A stretch of 64,000 bases of DNA from Nocardia sp. NBC_00416 (lineage in GTDB: Bacteria; Actinomycetota; Actinomycetes; Mycobacteriales; Mycobacteriaceae): NCBI RefSeq assembly GCF_036032445.1, contig NZ_CP107932.1:746501-810500 (forward strand), in the 5' to 3' direction. Of the stretch, positions 34,812 to 44,660 are shown in pieces (the stretch's first letter is position 1; each line of letters opens with the position of its first letter). The notes under the pieces are model-generated. The model worked only from the letters and a program-made list of their open reading frames with translations. It was not told the origin of the DNA and made no database searches. The translations under genes were made by a program, and so were the position numbers.

Positions 34812-35226
34812 CGTGGGACCTGCCTTTCAAATGAGTCGCCGTGGGACGTCCAACAGCGGTTCGGTTCGACTACGTGCCGAGCCGGCAGTTACCTGGTCGA
34901 GGAAAGAGCTGGGCGTGCTGTGCTGGTCGGACGTGGAAGACGGTGACGCCGCAGAAGTTCATGCCCCTCCCTCATGTTGTTGCTGCTCGGTCCATGTCAC
35001 GAGCTCATCGGTGCGCGGATCGACTCACCGAGCTTCAGTTCTCCAGACCGGCACAGTCTGCAGATTAGTGGAAACCCCTTGCGCGCGTTCGTGGTTCCGC
35101 GTCGTCGGATGAACCTCGCAGCCCGCCGCGAGCCGCAGCTCACACCGTGGTGCTGCAACGGAGCTGTGGGCGGACACCATCGGACCGCACCTTCCGAGTT
35201 CGGGTCGGACGCCTTCGCCTCGACCA
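34812..35226. other. Intergenic region between monooxygenase and P450
   Basis: 415 bases. It presumably contains the monooxygenase promoter. No gene, repeat or clear operator was recognised. Confidence 0.5.
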
Positions 35227-36471
35227 TCAAGCCAGGCGCATCGGCGGGCACGCTGGAAACTGAACCGGTAGTGTCGCCAACGCGCGGTGGAACTGCCCCG
35301 GCCGCCAATCCAGTTGCTGCACAGGTGCTTGCGCACGGATATCCGGCAGTGCGTCGAGCAGCAGGTCGATGCCCTGCGCGGCGATCGTCAGGGCGAGGGA
35401 CTGAGCCGGGCAGGCATGCGGACCGGCCCCCCACGCGAGGTGCGACCGGTTGCCTCCGCGGTCACCGCCCACGACAGGATCGTTATTGCATGCGGCCAAG
35501 CTGATGACCACCGGTTGATCAGCAGGCAGCCACGCATCGCCGATGAGCTGTGGCTGTCTGGGGTAGCTCACGCACCAGTTCGCCAGCGGCGGGTCCTCGA
35601 ACAGCACGGCATCGATGGCGTCCCGGGTAGCCACGGCGCCGCTGAGGACCCCGCCGCCGTATTGCTCGTCGGTCATCAACAGCAGCAACGCGTTGAGGAT
35701 GAGATTGCAGGTCGGCTCCGTACCCATCGAGAACAGCAGCGCCGCCTGATTCACCATCTCCATGAGATCGAGCCCGTCCGGATGCTTCAGCAGCTCCGAG
35801 GTCAGATCGTCGCCCGGCGCGGCCTGCTTCTGCTGGACGACTCCGATCAGAGCCTCGACGAAACGCTGCTGCCCCTCCTCGGCGCCCACTCCCTCCAGCA
35901 TCGCGGCCATCCCCTCGTACGCCGCGGCCGCGGCGTCTTCGGGAAAGCCCAGCAGTTCACTCAGGACCCGGAAGGTCAGCGGATACGCGTAGTCCATCCG
36001 CAGGTCGGCGGTACCGCGGCCGCAGAAGGCATTGACCAGTGCCTCGGCGGCCCGCGCGACCGCGTCGTGCACCTTGTGCAGGTCGACGGTCTGCAACGCC
36101 GCGATGATGGTGCGCCGGTACCGGTCGTGTTCGGCGCCCGCGGTGCGCAGCGCATTCGGGCGATAGCCCAACATCGGCACCAGCGGACAGCCCGGGGACG
36201 CGTTCTCCTCCCATCGGCGGGAATCGGCGGGGAAATGGACCTCGTCGTTGAGGATTTGCACGGCCACCTGATAGCCGATCACGAGCGTCGCCGGCACGCC
36301 CGGCGAAAGCTCGACCCGTACAAGCGGGCCGTGCGGTCGCATGTCTTCGTAGACACGGTGCGGGTCGGCCGCGAACGAGGGGGCATCCAGCCGAACATGT
36401 GAATCGGCGGATACCGGGGACCCGGACACGATCGGGGATTCGCCCTGCAAACCCGGATCTGTATTGCTCAA
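35227..36471 (-). CDS. Cytochrome P450 lacking the canonical ExxR motif
   Basis: 414 residues from TTG 36471 behind GAGGGTGA. I-helix FSMGTEPT (about 247-254) with the acid-threonine pair, and heme loop HLAWGAGPHACPA with Cys about 354. At the K-helix, where ExxR is expected, the sequence is DAVLFEDPPLANW (about 287-299). Streptomyces CYP157-type enzymes are known to replace ExxR in the same place while remaining folded, so this protein may belong to or near that group. No ferredoxin or reductase gene is adjacent. Substrate unknown. Confidence 0.85.
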   Translation of the reverse strand: MSNTDPGLQGESPIVSGSPVSADSHVRLDAPSFAADPHRVYEDMRPHGPLVRVELSPGVPATLVIGYQVAVQILNDEVHFPADSRRWEENASPGCPLVPMLGYRPNALRTAGAEHDRYRRTIIAALQTVDLHKVHDAVARAAEALVNAFCGRGTADLRMDYAYPLTFRVLSELLGFPEDAAAAAYEGMAAMLEGVGAEEGQQRFVEALIGVVQQKQAAPGDDLTSELLKHPDGLDLMEMVNQAALLFSMGTEPTCNLILNALLLLMTDEQYGGGVLSGAVATRDAIDAVLFEDPPLANWCVSYPRQPQLIGDAWLPADQPVVISLAACNNDPVVGGDRGGNRSHLAWGAGPHACPAQSLALTIAAQGIDLLLDALPDIRAQAPVQQLDWRPGQFHRALATLPVQFPACPPMRLA

Positions 36472-36979
36472 CGCGTCACCCTCGCGCGCGGTGACGAGTG
36501 GTGTCCCTTTCTGCCTACTGCGGGACGGCCTGGTACTCGTTGTGTGGGCACGTCGCGGGACCCTACCGGAAAGGGTTCCAGTGCAACATCTTCAGCGAAA
36601 CCAGCACTGTCGCTTGTCGCTCGGGTAGCAGTATGCGCGTTCGATGGGTCCTGACTGCTGCGCCGGTCGGGCCGGCGACGACCAACGGTGTGGTCCAGTC
36701 TCCGGATACCCCATCACCCGCGCCATCGTCACCACGAACGACCGACGCGCTGAGGTGCCCGCAGCCGCGCGGTCAGGGGCATCGAGACCTACCGGGCCGG
36801 CTCGCTGGTCTCATCGGAGTGGTAGCCCCGGGGGAGCTATAGCGTTGGTCGCGAACAGGGAGGGGATGCCGCCGATAAGGCTGCGGCGGCGTCTGCGGGT
36901 GTGCGTACTTATCGGGGTTCCCGCAGCCGATGATCTGCCGGGATCGTCGGAGCGCCTCGAGCACTGAATTAGGATCGAG
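36472..36979. other. Intergenic region, nothing recognised
   Basis: 508 bases between the divergent P450 and metallophosphoesterase genes. It must hold both promoters. No convincing gene or repeat is seen. Confidence 0.5.
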
Positions 36980-38179
36980 GTGGTGAGCACTCCGTTGCCA
37001 GATACGACGATCCGATCGGATTCGCGTCCCTTACCCAGACCTCTGCGGGTACTTGCGATCGCTACGACGATCGTCTCCGTGCTGCTGGTCCTCTTCGTCG
37101 TCCCGTGGTGGACCTTGGTGATGTCCGGAACTCAGTGGCCGGCACCCGTGGTCGCATTGGGAACAGCGGCCTTCGCGATCACTCTCGTGGTTCTACCCGT
37201 GACGCTGGTATTGAGCCACGGCCGTCGCCATCTCGACTGGGCGGGCGTGATCGGCGACTCCATCCTGGGGATCGTCTGGGTGCTCTTCGCCTGGTCGGTG
37301 ATCGGCACGATCGCGCGGCTCGTACTCGCCTTCGTGGGCGTGGAGGATCCGGTTCGCTCACGTTCGGTGGCCACCGCCGTCGTTCTCGTGACCGCGGTTC
37401 TCCTGATCTGGGGCAATCGGGAGGCCATGCGAATTCCTCGGGTCGCGCATGTGGAGGTCACCCTGCCGCGACTCGGCCGGGGCCTGGACGGCATCCGAGT
37501 CGTCGCTGTGACCGATACCCATTTCGGTCCGATCAACCGGACGAAGTGGTCGCTCGGAGTCGCTGCGACTGTGAACGAACTACGTCCGGACATCGTGGCC
37601 CATGTCGGTGATATCGCTGATGGCTCCGTGGCGCAACGACGTGTGCAGGCGGCTCCGCTCGCCACCATGGACGCCGGGCTCGCCAGGGTCTATGTCACCG
37701 GTAATCACGAGTACCTCGGCGAGGCGCAGGGCTGGCTCGACTACATGGATTCGATCGGCTGGAAAACTCTGCACAACGAACACATCGTCGTCGAGCGCGG
37801 CGGCGACCGCCTCGTACTCGCGGGCGTCGACGACGCCACTGCGAAGTCGGCGAAACTGAGTGGTCACGGCGCGAACTTCGACGATGCCCTGGCGGGGGTC
37901 GATCCAGGGCTTCCGGTGCTCATGCTCGCGCATCAACCGAAGCAGGTTGTCGAGTCCGCGGCGGCCGGTGTCGACCTGCAGATCGCCGGCCATACGCACG
38001 GTGGACAGATCTGGCCGTTCAACTTCCTGGTCCGTCTCGACCAACCCACCGTGCACGGGTTGAGCCGCCACGGTGCACGGACACAGCTGTACACCAGCAG
38101 GGGCTCGGGTTTCTGGGGTCCGCCGTTCCGTATCTTCGCGCCCAGTGAAATCACGGTGATAACGCTTCGGTCCGCTTGA
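36980..38179 (+). CDS. Membrane metallophosphoesterase (YkuE-like)
   Basis: 399 residues. About four membrane spans fill residues 1-140, followed by a calcineurin-like phosphoesterase domain: TDTHFGP (about 178), HVGDIADGS (about 214), GNHEYLG (about 242), LMLAHQPK (about 317) and AGHTHGGQIWP (about 338). All metal ligands are present. It probably acts on a phospholipid-type or other phosphodiester substrate at the membrane. Start GTG 36980 follows GAGG; GTG 36983 is adjacent and equally possible. Confidence 0.85.
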   Translation: MVSTPLPDTTIRSDSRPLPRPLRVLAIATTIVSVLLVLFVVPWWTLVMSGTQWPAPVVALGTAAFAITLVVLPVTLVLSHGRRHLDWAGVIGDSILGIVWVLFAWSVIGTIARLVLAFVGVEDPVRSRSVATAVVLVTAVLLIWGNREAMRIPRVAHVEVTLPRLGRGLDGIRVVAVTDTHFGPINRTKWSLGVAATVNELRPDIVAHVGDIADGSVAQRRVQAAPLATMDAGLARVYVTGNHEYLGEAQGWLDYMDSIGWKTLHNEHIVVERGGDRLVLAGVDDATAKSAKLSGHGANFDDALAGVDPGLPVLMLAHQPKQVVESAAAGVDLQIAGHTHGGQIWPFNFLVRLDQPTVHGLSRHGARTQLYTSRGSGFWGPPFRIFAPSEITVITLRSA

Positions 38180-38353
38180 CGTCGGTCCGGACCGTCTGAT
38201 CGAACCGGATCGCACGGCAGCCGTTCCTGCACACCACCCCGCTGGCTCGACCCGCCCGCTGAACCGACCTTGCGATTCGACGCCCGTTTCTCGGGGCGAC
38301 CCGCTCCGGATGGGTGGCAAACCGCTGAGCGAGTTCACGACGGAAGGAAGCCC

Positions 38354-39247
38354 GTGCGAACCATTGCGATCTTCGAGCACCGGGGGAGACGGCTTTTCCT
38401 CATGGTGTTGTCCGGTGTGTTGGCGGCGGTGTTGCTGACCGTGACCGCGATGACGATCAGGGCACGCACCGCAACCGACGACGCCCGGTCGCCGCAGGAC
38501 GGCAGGGGTTTCGATGCGGGGCTGCTGGTCCGCATCGCGCGGGCCGAAGCCTACGTAAGAACCCGTCCCGGGTTTGCCGGAATCGTGGTCCGCGACCGGA
38601 TGACCGGTGCGGTATGGCGGAGCGCGGACGCGGGCACGCTCGTCTGGGCTTGTTCTACGCCGAAGTTGGCCATGGTGGTGGATCTGCTGCTCCGCAACGA
38701 CTCGGGCGCGCTCACGCTGACCGCGCAAGACCGTGAGTTGATCCACCGGATGCTGAACTCGAGCGACGACGCGGCGGCAACGACGTTGTGGTACCGCTAC
38801 GGCGGGGAGGCGGAGTATGCGAAGCGGTTTCCGTCGTACGGGATGACCGATATGAAGTTCACCGACCAGCACGAGCATCATTGGGGTTGGATCCTGTCCA
38901 CCTCGAACGATCTCGACCGTCTGATGAGCTACGTGCTGGAGGAGTTGCCGGCGCGGCATCGGAACTACATCGTCGGGGAGATGCGATCGGTCGATGTCAA
39001 CCAGCAGTGGGGGGTCTGGGGTGCGGGTGCGAAGGCGCGGCCGGGGAACAAGAACGGTTGGTCCGACGATAACGACGACGGTTCCTGGCTGATGAATTCA
39101 GTGGGATTCGTCGGCCCGGACGAGCGGTACACAGTGGCGATCATGAACAACACCGGGGTGGTCGAAGGCGGTGACAAGGTCGGCATGGAGACCACAACCG
39201 AGATCAGTGAAATCCTGTTCGACGGCTACTTCGGCCTGGAGTATTAG
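38354..39247 (+). CDS. Membrane-anchored beta-lactamase/transpeptidase-like serine hydrolase
   Basis: 297 residues with one N-terminal membrane span (about 15-35) and an extracytoplasmic domain. The SxxK motif is STPK (about 106-109, in ACSTPKLAMV), the second motif may be SSDD (about 142), and the KTG position is represented by KNGWSDD (about 238). This is the class A beta-lactamase-like fold, but the KTG triad is altered to KNG. GTG 38354 follows GGAAGG. It may act in peptidoglycan turnover rather than drug resistance. Confidence 0.7.
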   Translation: MRTIAIFEHRGRRLFLMVLSGVLAAVLLTVTAMTIRARTATDDARSPQDGRGFDAGLLVRIARAEAYVRTRPGFAGIVVRDRMTGAVWRSADAGTLVWACSTPKLAMVVDLLLRNDSGALTLTAQDRELIHRMLNSSDDAAATTLWYRYGGEAEYAKRFPSYGMTDMKFTDQHEHHWGWILSTSNDLDRLMSYVLEELPARHRNYIVGEMRSVDVNQQWGVWGAGAKARPGNKNGWSDDNDDGSWLMNSVGFVGPDERYTVAIMNNTGVVEGGDKVGMETTTEISEILFDGYFGLEY

Positions 39248-39352
39248 CGGGAACCTCGGGCCGATATCCAGCAGGATCCGGGACACGCAGGTCGTGCTCG
39301 TTGTCGACGTTGCGCAGCTGGTCACCGGAGTCGTGTTCGGTAGATTGGGGCG

Positions 39353-40150
39353 GTGCCAACCGATCTGATCGTCCATATGTTGCGCTTATCGGACCTACGG
39401 GCATCCGGCGGAGCGATTTCCGGTGCGTCGCTGGAAACCGAAGGTTTCGTGCAGTGCGCCGTGGACGAGGCGACAATGCTGCGGATGGCGAACACATCCT
39501 ATCGGGATGAGGGCGAACCCATGGCGGCGTTGCTGCTCGATCCGGCCAAGGTCGGCGCACCGGTCCGTTTCGAGAGTGCGAGATCGGCGGCACCCGACAC
39601 CGAGAATCTGCTGTTCCCGCACGTCTACGGGCCTATCGACCGCGCCGCGATCGCTGAAATACGCTATGCGCGTCGGGATGCCACCGGCGCGTATGTCAGC
39701 CTCGACCGCCGTTCACCGCTGGTCGAATCTCTCGATCTGCTGCCGCATGTCGAAGGCGGATGGTTCCGCGAAACCTGGCGCAGCGCACACTCGTTCACCC
39801 CCGCCGGCTATTCCGGGACACGGGCCGCGGGCACGGCGATCTACTACGTGCTGGGTCGCGGCGAGCGGTCCGTGTGGCATCGGGTGCGCTCCGACGAGCT
39901 GTGGCTGTGGCATACCGGTCTCCCGCTCGCCCTGACTCTCGGCGGTGACGGTCCTCGGCCGGACCCCGGCGCGCGGCACGTTCTCGGCGGTGATGTGCTC
40001 GCCGGCGAGTGGCCGCAAGTGCTCGTCCCCGCGGGTTCGTGGCAGAGCGCCGAACCGCTGTCGGGAGACGCGGACGAGGCCCTGGTCAGCTGTGTCGTCT
40101 CGCCGGGCTTCGATTTCGCCGATTTCGATCCGACCGACTCGGTGTCGTGA
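39353..40150 (+). CDS. DUF952-cupin (DUF985) fusion protein
   Basis: 265 residues in two domains. Residues 1-115 resemble DUF952 (IVHMLRLSDL, SLETEGFVQCA, LLFPHVYGPID). Residues 122-262 resemble the DUF985 cupin family (LLPHVEGGWFRETWRS, TAIYYVLGRGERSVWHRV, ELWLWHTGLPL). The cupin part keeps His and Glu residues that could bind a metal. Both families are usually separate small proteins. GTG 39353 has only a weak ribosome site. Function unknown. Confidence 0.8.
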   Translation: MPTDLIVHMLRLSDLRASGGAISGASLETEGFVQCAVDEATMLRMANTSYRDEGEPMAALLLDPAKVGAPVRFESARSAAPDTENLLFPHVYGPIDRAAIAEIRYARRDATGAYVSLDRRSPLVESLDLLPHVEGGWFRETWRSAHSFTPAGYSGTRAAGTAIYYVLGRGERSVWHRVRSDELWLWHTGLPLALTLGGDGPRPDPGARHVLGGDVLAGEWPQVLVPAGSWQSAEPLSGDADEALVSCVVSPGFDFADFDPTDSVS

Positions 40151-40261
40151 TCCGCTGTGGTGGGCTCCCTGAGCTGCCTGGAAGCGCTGAACGGCGGCGT
40201 TCGGCTGCGCGCCGACACGATGTCCCGGGTGAACTTCCTTCATGAGCAATAGGCTCGGCAG

Positions 40262-41467
40262 GTGGATCGTGATCTTTTCGCCGAGCGACTTGTGACGGCC
40301 GCCGTGGCCTCCTGGGAAATCGCCCGGAGATACGTGGTCGAGGACCTACCCGCACCGTTGCTGTTCCGGGTTCGGCTCGACCAGTCCTACGACGGGGATC
40401 CGGCGGGATCAGGTGGGGTCGGAATTTCCGAGGACATCTCCCGCCGCCGCGCTGCAGCGTTGCAGCGATGTGACTTCGAGACCGTTGTCGGCGAATTGTG
40501 GTGTGACGGCCGCGTACCCGAATGGGTGAACCTGGCAGTCGTCGGCAGGACCGGCTCGTCGACGATCGTTGAAGTCGTGTATTGCGGACGCTCGACCGCC
40601 GATGAGGACCGGCTGTATCACCTCGATGAGGGCAGGCCGCCGTTCCATGTGCTCGGACCGACGCTGCCCGTGCAGTACGACGGCACTCGATTCAGTATTC
40701 ACACCCGGGCCGAATGCTGGGATCGCGACGATCTCGACATAGTGACCGGCGCATCGGATCGGGTATGGGCGCTGAACATCATGACCGGTGAGTTCGACGG
40801 ACAAGCGTTGGCCGCGGTTCCGGATCTGCCGAATGTGGAGATCATCGAGCATGATGCATGCTCCATCGAGAGCGCCGATGGCCTGGCGGCGTTCGCCCGC
40901 TTTCCGAAATTGCGGATCTTGCGCCTGCGACTCTCGGAATTCGGCACTTTCGATATCGGCCCCGATAGCCGTCTCGGTGCGCTGACACATCTCCGGATAA
41001 GCAATCTGCCGAACCGCCCATGGGGCCGCCGAGCCTGGCCCGACAGTCTTCCTTGCCTCACCGGTCTGGACCTCGAGGCGAGCAACGCCCTCTGGTTGGA
41101 CGGCCGCTTACCGCAGTCGTTACAGCGGCTGAGCCTGACCGCGGCTCACATCATCGGCCCGGTCCAACTGCCGCACCGTATCGGCCATCTCGGTGTCCAC
41201 CTCGCCCACGGCACCGATGAGGACATCGCGACGCTGCTGGACGGACCCACCGAGATCACCTCACTGAGTCTGCGTGGCACGCCGGTCACCGATGTTGTCC
41301 TGCCGAATCTCGAGCGCTACAGGTTCGACCGCCTCGACCTCGTCGGCACCCGGGTGACCACCGCGGCGCTATCGGATTTCCGGGCCGGCCACCCCGAAAC
41401 CGGCCTGTACCCCAGATCAGGTGCGCAATATCCCGGAGCGCAGGCAAGATACCTCCCCGAGCCCTGA
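40262..41467 (+). CDS. Leucine-rich-repeat-like protein, unknown function
   Basis: 401 residues, no signal peptide or membrane span. The N-terminal 180 residues are unrecognised. From about 180 on, irregular leucine-rich units appear: LPNVEIIEHDACSIES, FPKLRILRLRLSEFG, LPCLTGLDLEASNALWL, LQRLSLTAAHIIG and ITSLSLRGTPVTDVVL. Such proteins with a variable front domain are frequent in actinobacteria without known roles. GTG 40262 is the first in-frame start. It follows the cupin fusion with a 111-base gap. Confidence 0.6.
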   Translation: MDRDLFAERLVTAAVASWEIARRYVVEDLPAPLLFRVRLDQSYDGDPAGSGGVGISEDISRRRAAALQRCDFETVVGELWCDGRVPEWVNLAVVGRTGSSTIVEVVYCGRSTADEDRLYHLDEGRPPFHVLGPTLPVQYDGTRFSIHTRAECWDRDDLDIVTGASDRVWALNIMTGEFDGQALAAVPDLPNVEIIEHDACSIESADGLAAFARFPKLRILRLRLSEFGTFDIGPDSRLGALTHLRISNLPNRPWGRRAWPDSLPCLTGLDLEASNALWLDGRLPQSLQRLSLTAAHIIGPVQLPHRIGHLGVHLAHGTDEDIATLLDGPTEITSLSLRGTPVTDVVLPNLERYRFDRLDLVGTRVTTAALSDFRAGHPETGLYPRSGAQYPGAQARYLPEP

Positions 41468-41539
41468 AGTGCTACGTTCTGCGCGCCCCGTAACAGCTGC
41501 GCCTGCAACACTCGCTCCGATATGGAGGAAAACCTTGTA

Positions 41540-41674
41540 GTCGGTGGACAACCCGAACACCACCGTCACGATCAACACCAGTACCGCGAACATCAGCGGA
41601 CCCGGAGTGGGGTCCGTGATCGATCCGGAAAATGCTGTTGTGTCGGTATGCCGTGCAGTTGAACCGCCTTTCAT
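41540..41674 (-). pseudogene. MMPL transporter remnant
   Basis: About 35 recognisable codons: TDPTPGPLMFAVLVLIVT then VVFGLSTDYKVFL, the conserved segment of the membrane helix near the proton-relay DY pair in MMPL/RND proteins. The sequence on either side does not continue the family. It lies four bases behind the TetR stop, a usual place for an MMPL partner, so a large transporter gene has been deleted here. Confidence 0.65.
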
Positions 41675-41677
41675 CGT

Positions 41678-42214
41678 TCACCGGGCGAAGAGTCCGTCGA
41701 CGACGATCCGGAGCAGCCGGCCGGACCGGTCGGAATCGGCGCTGTCCGCGGCGGCCAACCCTATTCCGGCGACCAGTTGAATCAGATCATCAGCTGATGT
41801 GTCGCCTCGTGCGGTGCCCTGCGTTTGTGCGCGGGTCAAGAGTTGCGTGGCTGTTCTGCCGATAGCCGCACGGCACTCGAAGTCGTGCCCGAGTGGGCCG
41901 GTGAGCGCGGCGGCGCCGAGTCCTTTGTCCGCGTGAGTGTGTTGTAGGAGTGCGCGTAGCCATTGCTCGAGAGCTGTGTCCGCGTCCGGCTCGGAGAGTA
42001 GTTCCTCGCCGCGTTCGCACAGGGCTTCGACGCGTTCCCGCAACACCGCGAGCTGCAGTGTCTGCCGATTGGCGAAATGGCGGTAGAGCGTGCCCGGGCC
42101 CACGCCGGCTCGTTTGGCGATCTCGTTGAGCGATGCGTCGGGGCCCGACTCGGCGAACGCGGCCGTTGCCGCGGCGAGTATCCGGCGGTAGTTGCGTTCC
42201 GCATGCGATCTCAT
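41678..42214 (-). CDS. TetR-family repressor
   Basis: 178 residues from ATG 42214. Helix-turn-helix at about 7-52: RILAAATAAFAESGPDASLN, then IAKRAGVGPGTLYRHFANRQ. The ligand domain ends about residue 178. A longer open frame upstream overlaps the divergent promoter and is rejected. Two GGAGA-N3-TCTCC operators lie directly upstream, next to the divergent F420-dependent oxidoreductase, so both genes are probably repressed by it. A former MMPL target is now only a fragment. Confidence 0.85.
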   Translation of the reverse strand: MRSHAERNYRRILAAATAAFAESGPDASLNEIAKRAGVGPGTLYRHFANRQTLQLAVLRERVEALCERGEELLSEPDADTALEQWLRALLQHTHADKGLGAAALTGPLGHDFECRAAIGRTATQLLTRAQTQGTARGDTSADDLIQLVAGIGLAAADSADSDRSGRLLRIVVDGLFAR

Positions 42215-42234
42215 CCATACCCCCTTGCGGAACC

Positions 42235-42247
42235 GGAGAAGCTCTCC
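42235..42247. promoter_or_regulatory. Operator candidate GGAGA-N3-TCTCC, site 1
   Basis: Inverted repeat with perfect five-base arms, 21 bases before the TetR start. Same arms and spacing as site 2. Confidence 0.6.
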
Positions 42248-42268
42248 ATATTCTAGCGGAAGAAAATC

Positions 42269-42281
42269 GGAGAGCCTCTCC
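42269..42281. promoter_or_regulatory. Operator candidate GGAGA-N3-TCTCC, site 2
   Basis: Second copy, 34 bases from the first; the arms extend by one base to CGGAGA/TCTCCG. It lies 28 bases before the oxidoreductase GTG. Confidence 0.6.
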
Positions 42282-42309
42282 GGTTCGAGATCGGGGAGTG
42301 GAGTATCCA

Positions 42310-43236
42310 GTGGCGCAACAGGACTTGGGCACGGTGGGAATCTGGACGTGGGCCTTCGATCGACAGCCGGCGTCCCTGGTTCGGGAGGCTGCCGCCGAGA
42401 TCGAAGAGCTGGGTTTCGGTGCACTGTGGTTCGGCGAGGGGTTCGGGCGGGACAGCATCGGACAGGCCTGGCTGTTGTTGACAGCCACCGACCGGATCGT
42501 CGTGGCGGCCGGTATCGCCAATGTCGCGTTGCGGGATCCCATCGCTATGGTGACCGCGGAGCGTGCGCTCGGCGAAGCCTTCCCGGGACGGTATCTACTG
42601 GGGTTAGGGGGGCATCGGGTCGGTGGCCGTCCGATAGTCGCGGATGGGCAGACGATTCCCGCCGGGGGAAAACCTCGAGCTTTGATGAGCGGTTATCTGG
42701 ATGCGATGGACGCGGTGCCGTTGCACGGGCCGATTCCGGATCCTGTGCCGCGGCGAGTGATCGGCGCGCTGGGCCCGAGGATGTTGGAGCTGGCCGCGCA
42801 GCGGACCTGGGGCGCCCACCCGTACTTCGTCCCGGTCGCGCATACCGCACAGGCCAGGAGAATTCTGGGGCCCGGGGTATTTCTCGGAGTGGAGCAGCCG
42901 GTCGTGCTCGACACCGACGTCGACCGTGCTCGCGAGGCGGCCACCGCCTATGTTTCGGCGTACGCCTCCGGCGCGCCGCATCAAGCCGCCAACCTGCGCA
43001 GGCTGGGATTCGATGACGACGACCTCGCCGGTCCCAGCGGTCGGCTGGTCGACGCCATCATGGCCTACGGTGATCTACCCGCGATCGAGCAGCGCGTGCG
43101 TCGACATCTCGAGGCCGGAGCCGATCATGTCTGCCTCCAGGTCGTCGGCACCGACCCGGGGAGCCTGCCGTTGTCCGCGTGGCGTGAACTCGCGACCATC
43201 GTGCCCGCTGTATCGCGGCGGGGCCCGGCCACCTGA
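42310..43236 (+). CDS. F420-dependent luciferase-like oxidoreductase
   Basis: 308 residues of the LLM class, close in style to the TIGR03620-type actinobacterial F420-dependent family: TVGIWTWAFDRQPAS at the start, EELGFGALWFGEGFGRD (about 32), ATDRIVVAAGIANV (about 57), FPGRYLLGLGGHR (about 96) and PYGDLPAIEQRVRRHLEAGADHV-like end (about 257). It would use reduced coenzyme F420 on an unknown substrate. GTG 42310 is used; GTG 42298 is in frame but too close to GGGGA. It is divergent from TetR. Confidence 0.8.
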   Translation: MAQQDLGTVGIWTWAFDRQPASLVREAAAEIEELGFGALWFGEGFGRDSIGQAWLLLTATDRIVVAAGIANVALRDPIAMVTAERALGEAFPGRYLLGLGGHRVGGRPIVADGQTIPAGGKPRALMSGYLDAMDAVPLHGPIPDPVPRRVIGALGPRMLELAAQRTWGAHPYFVPVAHTAQARRILGPGVFLGVEQPVVLDTDVDRAREAATAYVSAYASGAPHQAANLRRLGFDDDDLAGPSGRLVDAIMAYGDLPAIEQRVRRHLEAGADHVCLQVVGTDPGSLPLSAWRELATIVPAVSRRGPAT

Positions 43237-43441
43237 CGCCGGGTGGCTCCTGGGCCGGGTGGATAGGGGTGTCTGGTCATCCGGCAACCCGACTGCATCG
43301 GCTTTGCGGACACTCGCCGACACCGGGGCTCCCGCGGCGATCGCCGATTTCCGTCGGTCGGGCCGGAACCCGGGAGTCTTCGGCGGCGAGAGTGTGACGA
43401 GGTGGCTCGAGCGGTGCCCGGTCAGGTCGGTCTGTGGGCTG

Positions 43442-44434
43442 CTACACCTGCTTGTTCGGCGCCGTCCTTCGAAACGCCGGCCCCGAATCAGCGGCTGGGC
43501 GCGAGTGCTTCGAGGGTGCTTGTCGCGGGGACGCCGGCGGGCGGATCGAACGGGTGCGCGCTGGGAACTCCGTCAGTCCGTGGTCGTGGATGATCGGAAT
43601 GTCGTATCGGCGTTCGAATTCGGTGCGCAGTTGCACGCTGGGTTGCGCCGCGCCGCAGATGGTGATTCGCACCGATGAGGTGTTGGGCTGTGCCTCGGCA
43701 GGGAGATCGGACAGCTGTGTGTACATGTCCGGTACCGCGGAGAAATAGGTGGCGCGGCTGCGCTCGACCCGGTCGAAGAACGTGGCCGGAACAAAGGGGC
43801 CGAGAGTGGCACGACCACCGGCGAGAAGCGGTGACACCGTGCCCAGCGCGATGCCGTTGACATGGAACAGCGGCAGGATCGACAGGCTGTGGTCGGTGGC
43901 GGTGAGGTCGAAGATCTCGATCGCCAATCGGCACACGGCGTTGAGGTGCATGTGGTCGAGCGTCACGACTTCCGATGTGCCCGCCGCGCCGCCGGTGTGG
44001 AGGACCAGCGCCGGTGTGTCGTCGTCGGCCCGGGCCGGCGCGGCGGCATCGGGCTCGGCCGAGGTCAGACTGTCCGCGGCTACCACGGATCGGACCGGAA
44101 AGCCGCCGGGAGGTTCGTACCGGGATATCAGCACCTCGGTGTCCGTGCGGGCCATCCGGTAGCCGGCGTCTTCAGCGGACAGCGCCGGGTCGATGGCGGT
44201 GACGGTGGCACCCAGGCGCCACGTGGCGAAAACGGCTACGACGAAGCTGGCTGTGTTGGGCAGCATGATCGCGACCACATCGCCCGTCGAGACGCCCGCG
44301 GCACGCAGCGACGTGGTCGCCCGTCGCACGGCGGCCAGGAATCCGGTGTTGTCCAGGTCGATGTTGTCGTCGGCGACGGCTGCGGCGTGTGGAGCGGTCT
44401 CGGCACGGCAGTCCGGGAGTATCGCAAGGTTCAT
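43442..44434 (-). pseudogene. AMP-dependent acyl-CoA ligase, truncated and frameshifted
   Basis: About 290 codons match the N-terminal domain of acyl-CoA synthetases: VVAIMLPNTASFVVAVFATW (about 51), LVLHTGGAAGTSEVV (the phosphate-binding loop, degenerate from TSGTTG), LFHVNGIALG (about 196) and IIHDHGLTE (about 284). After GLTE the frame shifts, the next family block (PPAG) is found in another frame, and then everything ends. The whole C-terminal domain with the catalytic Lys is missing. ATG 44434 faces the PucR gene. Confidence 0.75.
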
Positions 44435-44660
44435 GGTCGGTCCTGCGGAGGGGTGTCGGGGATCCAGGTCGCTGGGCGAGCCCAGCGGCCGGAGGGGCAG
44501 AACGTACGTTGTTCGGTCGGTGTCGTCGCCCGTCAGCGCGGGTCGTATGGGCTGACGGGCAGGTGCGGCGATGGTCGTCGACGGGCCTCTCGAAGCGCTG
44601 GTGCGGCTGTCGTGTCTCTACCGTAGGAAGGTGCGGCCGCCGGGTCGCCGTCGTGCGGTG

